In this document: in pieces, positions 30,203-31,699 of the stretch
Layout: each line of letters opens with the position of its first letter
How positions within the stretch are numbered: the stretch's first letter is position 1
Source: a virus
Reading direction: 5' to 3' (one strand)
Length of the DNA: 31,699 bases
Virus record (IMG/VR): IMGVR_UViG_3300028800_000241
Coordinates: 1-31,699 of that record
Program-made: the position numbers and the translations under genes
Notes under the pieces: model-generated
Seen by the model: only the letters and a program-made list of their open reading frames with translations
Database searches by the model: none
What the model was told of the DNA's origin: nothing

Positions 30203-31432
30203 ATGACACACAATGCTCTTTCATCATTGGTTACGCTGGTAACGATACCGGATACGTTGTTACACGCGTCCGTAGCACCGGCTAAGACTGCTAAGCGTAC
30301 CATTGACACTACACCACGTACCGCCATGTCCAGACTGGAACGGCGCGCGCAGTCTGCTATGCTCATGCGGCAAATGCGGGCAGAACGAAAGCTTGCTACG
30401 CTTGCTAAGGCTACGGACTACATGAGTGAGGACAAGACCTGTAAGCTCACGCGCCAAGAGGCAATAGACAAGGCAATCGCCAACACGCCGGCGTATCAGG
30501 CGCGCATCCGGTATACGGACTATGCTAAGACGCGTGCAGAGCATACGGCGCGTGGTGAATACGGACCCTTCCTGCGCGCAGTATGGCAAGATCCACAACC
30601 ACATGACATGATGTGGGATGAAACGCCCCACGCACGCGTTACCCGTGAAGCTACAGCGGTGCGCGATAGTGTCTTGAACCACTTTCGAGGGTTTAGCGCC
30701 ACGCAAGGGAAAACACGCGGTAACTATCTGAGTCCCTGGCGGATTGAGAACATTACCAGGAACGAAGTGATTTACCGCAACATGGTGGAACATAACGAGG
30801 TTAGCCATGCGAACCCCTTACACCACGTTCGCATCATTGACCGAGCCTACAGCGTACCATCGTGGGCGGCGATTGGTTCCACCGTTCAAGAGTCTAAAGA
30901 GAATAAAACCAAACGGTTACGGGTATTCGGACATGCGCGCATTATGGGTTCTAAGCACACCACGCTAGACACCATGCAAGCGGCGTTTACTCCCACTTCC
31001 CCCGTGGTGTTTACTCAATCCGAGAGACAAGATAAATCACACATGGCGCTAGACTTGACTATGACAAGCAAGGTCCCTGACTTTGGCGCTATGCCACCTT
31101 ACGCACACCAGCTAAAGGCGGCGGCACCAGAGCTTTCCCGTAACGCCCTGTACATCCCACGCATGTACAAGGTAGAAGCTAAACTCGCACGTGAAGCAAT
31201 GTCTCAAGCTGGTACGCCTGTTATGTGTACTCAAGACTTGCACACTGAGACGGGGTTCGCCGATGGACCTTATAGTGTGTACCCTCACTACATGGTAATG
31301 CCCAATCGAAAGCCAGCACCTACACCAGCACCTAAGCACGGTTTAGAGGTGCTGGCGGTGACGTACGGCGCGGTAACGTCTCAAGATTTAGACGGTTCGA
31401 AGATTGAGCGTATCTTTATCTCACACGTTTAA
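30203..31432 (+). CDS. Large right-end protein of unknown function
   Basis: A 409-aa protein with AAGGAG 11 bases before its ATG. It is basic and helical at the N-terminus (RLERRAQSAMLMRQMRAERK), then has a Y/R-rich central region (YLSPWRIENITRNEVIYRNM, DRAYSVPSWAAIGS) and a P/T/A-rich C-terminal part ending SQDLDGSKIERIFISHV. There is no clear catalytic motif, cysteine cluster or membrane segment. It could be a DNA-binding or replication-linked protein, but this is not supported. Its codon choice matches its partner gene and differs from the rest of the phage. Confidence 0.7.
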   Translation: MTHNALSSLVTLVTIPDTLLHASVAPAKTAKRTIDTTPRTAMSRLERRAQSAMLMRQMRAERKLATLAKATDYMSEDKTCKLTRQEAIDKAIANTPAYQARIRYTDYAKTRAEHTARGEYGPFLRAVWQDPQPHDMMWDETPHARVTREATAVRDSVLNHFRGFSATQGKTRGNYLSPWRIENITRNEVIYRNMVEHNEVSHANPLHHVRIIDRAYSVPSWAAIGSTVQESKENKTKRLRVFGHARIMGSKHTTLDTMQAAFTPTSPVVFTQSERQDKSHMALDLTMTSKVPDFGAMPPYAHQLKAAAPELSRNALYIPRMYKVEAKLAREAMSQAGTPVMCTQDLHTETGFADGPYSVYPHYMVMPNRKPAPTPAPKHGLEVLAVTYGAVTSQDLDGSKIERIFISHV

Positions 31433-31435
31433 CCT

Positions 31436-31448
31436 CTTGACACCCACG
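31436..31448 (+). promoter_or_regulatory. CTTGACACCCACG site after the 409-aa gene
   Basis: The site starts three bases after the stop. No -10 element is found at the right distance, and GCGTGT follows, giving partial symmetry. It is another member of the CTTGACAC family and may act as a stoperator. Confidence 0.4.
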
Positions 31449-31460
31449 CACGGCGCGTGT

Positions 31461-31494
31461 AACGCCCTATAGTCCAAACGGATTATGGGGCGTT
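31461..31494 (+). terminator. Hairpin after the 409-aa gene
   Basis: AACGCCCTATA and TATGGGGCGTT pair over 11 positions (one G-U) around a 12-base loop. Only TTCC follows, so it is a weak or factor-dependent terminator. Confidence 0.55.
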
Positions 31495-31628
31495 TCCATG
31501 TTTGAACCCCTTGAATCCTGCTAGAACCCCGTCTCTACCCTGCTAGTAACCCCGTGGTACGTTCCTAAGACCTTGCCTGATACCCTGATACCCCTTGCTT
31601 AGGCGCTATAACCCTGCTAACAGTTCGT
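31495..31628. repeat. Short direct repeats at the right end
   Basis: CCTGCTAGAACCCCGT (31517-31532) and CCTGCTAGTAACCCCGT (31539-31555) are near-identical, and CCTGCTAA recurs at 31613. TACCCTGA-type repeats (31576-31594) lie between. No gene is visible. They could be iteron-like binding sites. Confidence 0.45.
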
Positions 31629-31657
31629 TTGGAAGTTAGGGGAACATGCGTTATACT
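31629..31657 (+). promoter_or_regulatory. Promoter near the right edge
   Basis: TTGGAA and TATACT are 17 bases apart, reading rightwards off the window. AGGGGAA and TTCCCCT form an inverted repeat around the -10, so it may be an operator. Its gene lies outside the window. Confidence 0.5.
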
Positions 31658-31699
31658 TCCCCTGTTCGAAAGCAGCACGGGGTTCGCACAAGCGGCCCG

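Noticed and set aside
31437-31474. Promoter from TTGACA at 31437 to TATAGT at 31469
   Set aside because: The spacing of about 26 bases is far too long, and TATAG lies in a hairpin arm.

Overview
This window looks like most of the genome of a temperate tailed phage, probably a siphovirus, at roughly 55-58% GC. It has a leftward structural operon, a rightward replication and integration region, two XRE-type regulators, a tyrosine integrase and an attP that copies part of a host tRNA-Arg gene. The attP is internal and intact, so this is probably free phage sequence rather than an excised prophage with host flanks. Several early promoters place their -10 box 6-7 bases before the start codon, and no Shine-Dalgarno sequence is visible there. 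That suggests a host that tolerates leaderless mRNA, such as Actinobacteria or Deinococcota. This host guess is inference only.

Positions 1-20232 (minus strand) hold the late module, transcribed right to left: small and large terminase, a family-2 glycosyltransferase, portal, a small basic protein, scaffold, HK97-type major capsid, a tiny basic protein, head-tail adaptor, a head-closure-like protein, a tail-terminator-like protein, major tail tube, tail assembly chaperone with a -1 frameshift extension, a 177-aa protein, tape measure, a small protein, a 1257-aa multidomain tail hub/tip protein, and a fibre-like protein running off the left edge. Two promoters with a shared CTTGACAC core serve this operon.

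Positions 20233-24362 hold the genetic switch: a zinc-ribbon protein, a minus-strand XRE repressor with one leadered and one leaderless promoter, a family A DNA polymerase reading the other way, a second XRE regulator, and the attP. Positions 24363-28940 (plus strand) hold the integrase, a small gene with a likely +1 frameshift, a structured leader RNA with an intrinsic terminator before thyX, a coiled-coil protein, a LuxR-type HTH protein, two small unknown genes and an HNH endonuclease, closed by a strong terminator. Positions 29013-31699 differ in character: about 0.9 kb of non-coding, inverted-repeat-rich DNA, two genes of unknown function with GCT-rich alanine codons, and a repeat-bearing right end with a promoter.

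The observations that stand out most are three. First, a candidate OFF-type riboswitch or attenuator upstream of thyX, with mutually exclusive P1, antiterminator and terminator helices. Second, 17 dispersed copies of TAGNGTCTA where about one is expected. Third, a CTTGACAC site family that closely resembles the stoperators of mycobacteriophage L5. Together the last two suggest an undescribed genome-wide regulatory site network. No lysis genes were found in the window.
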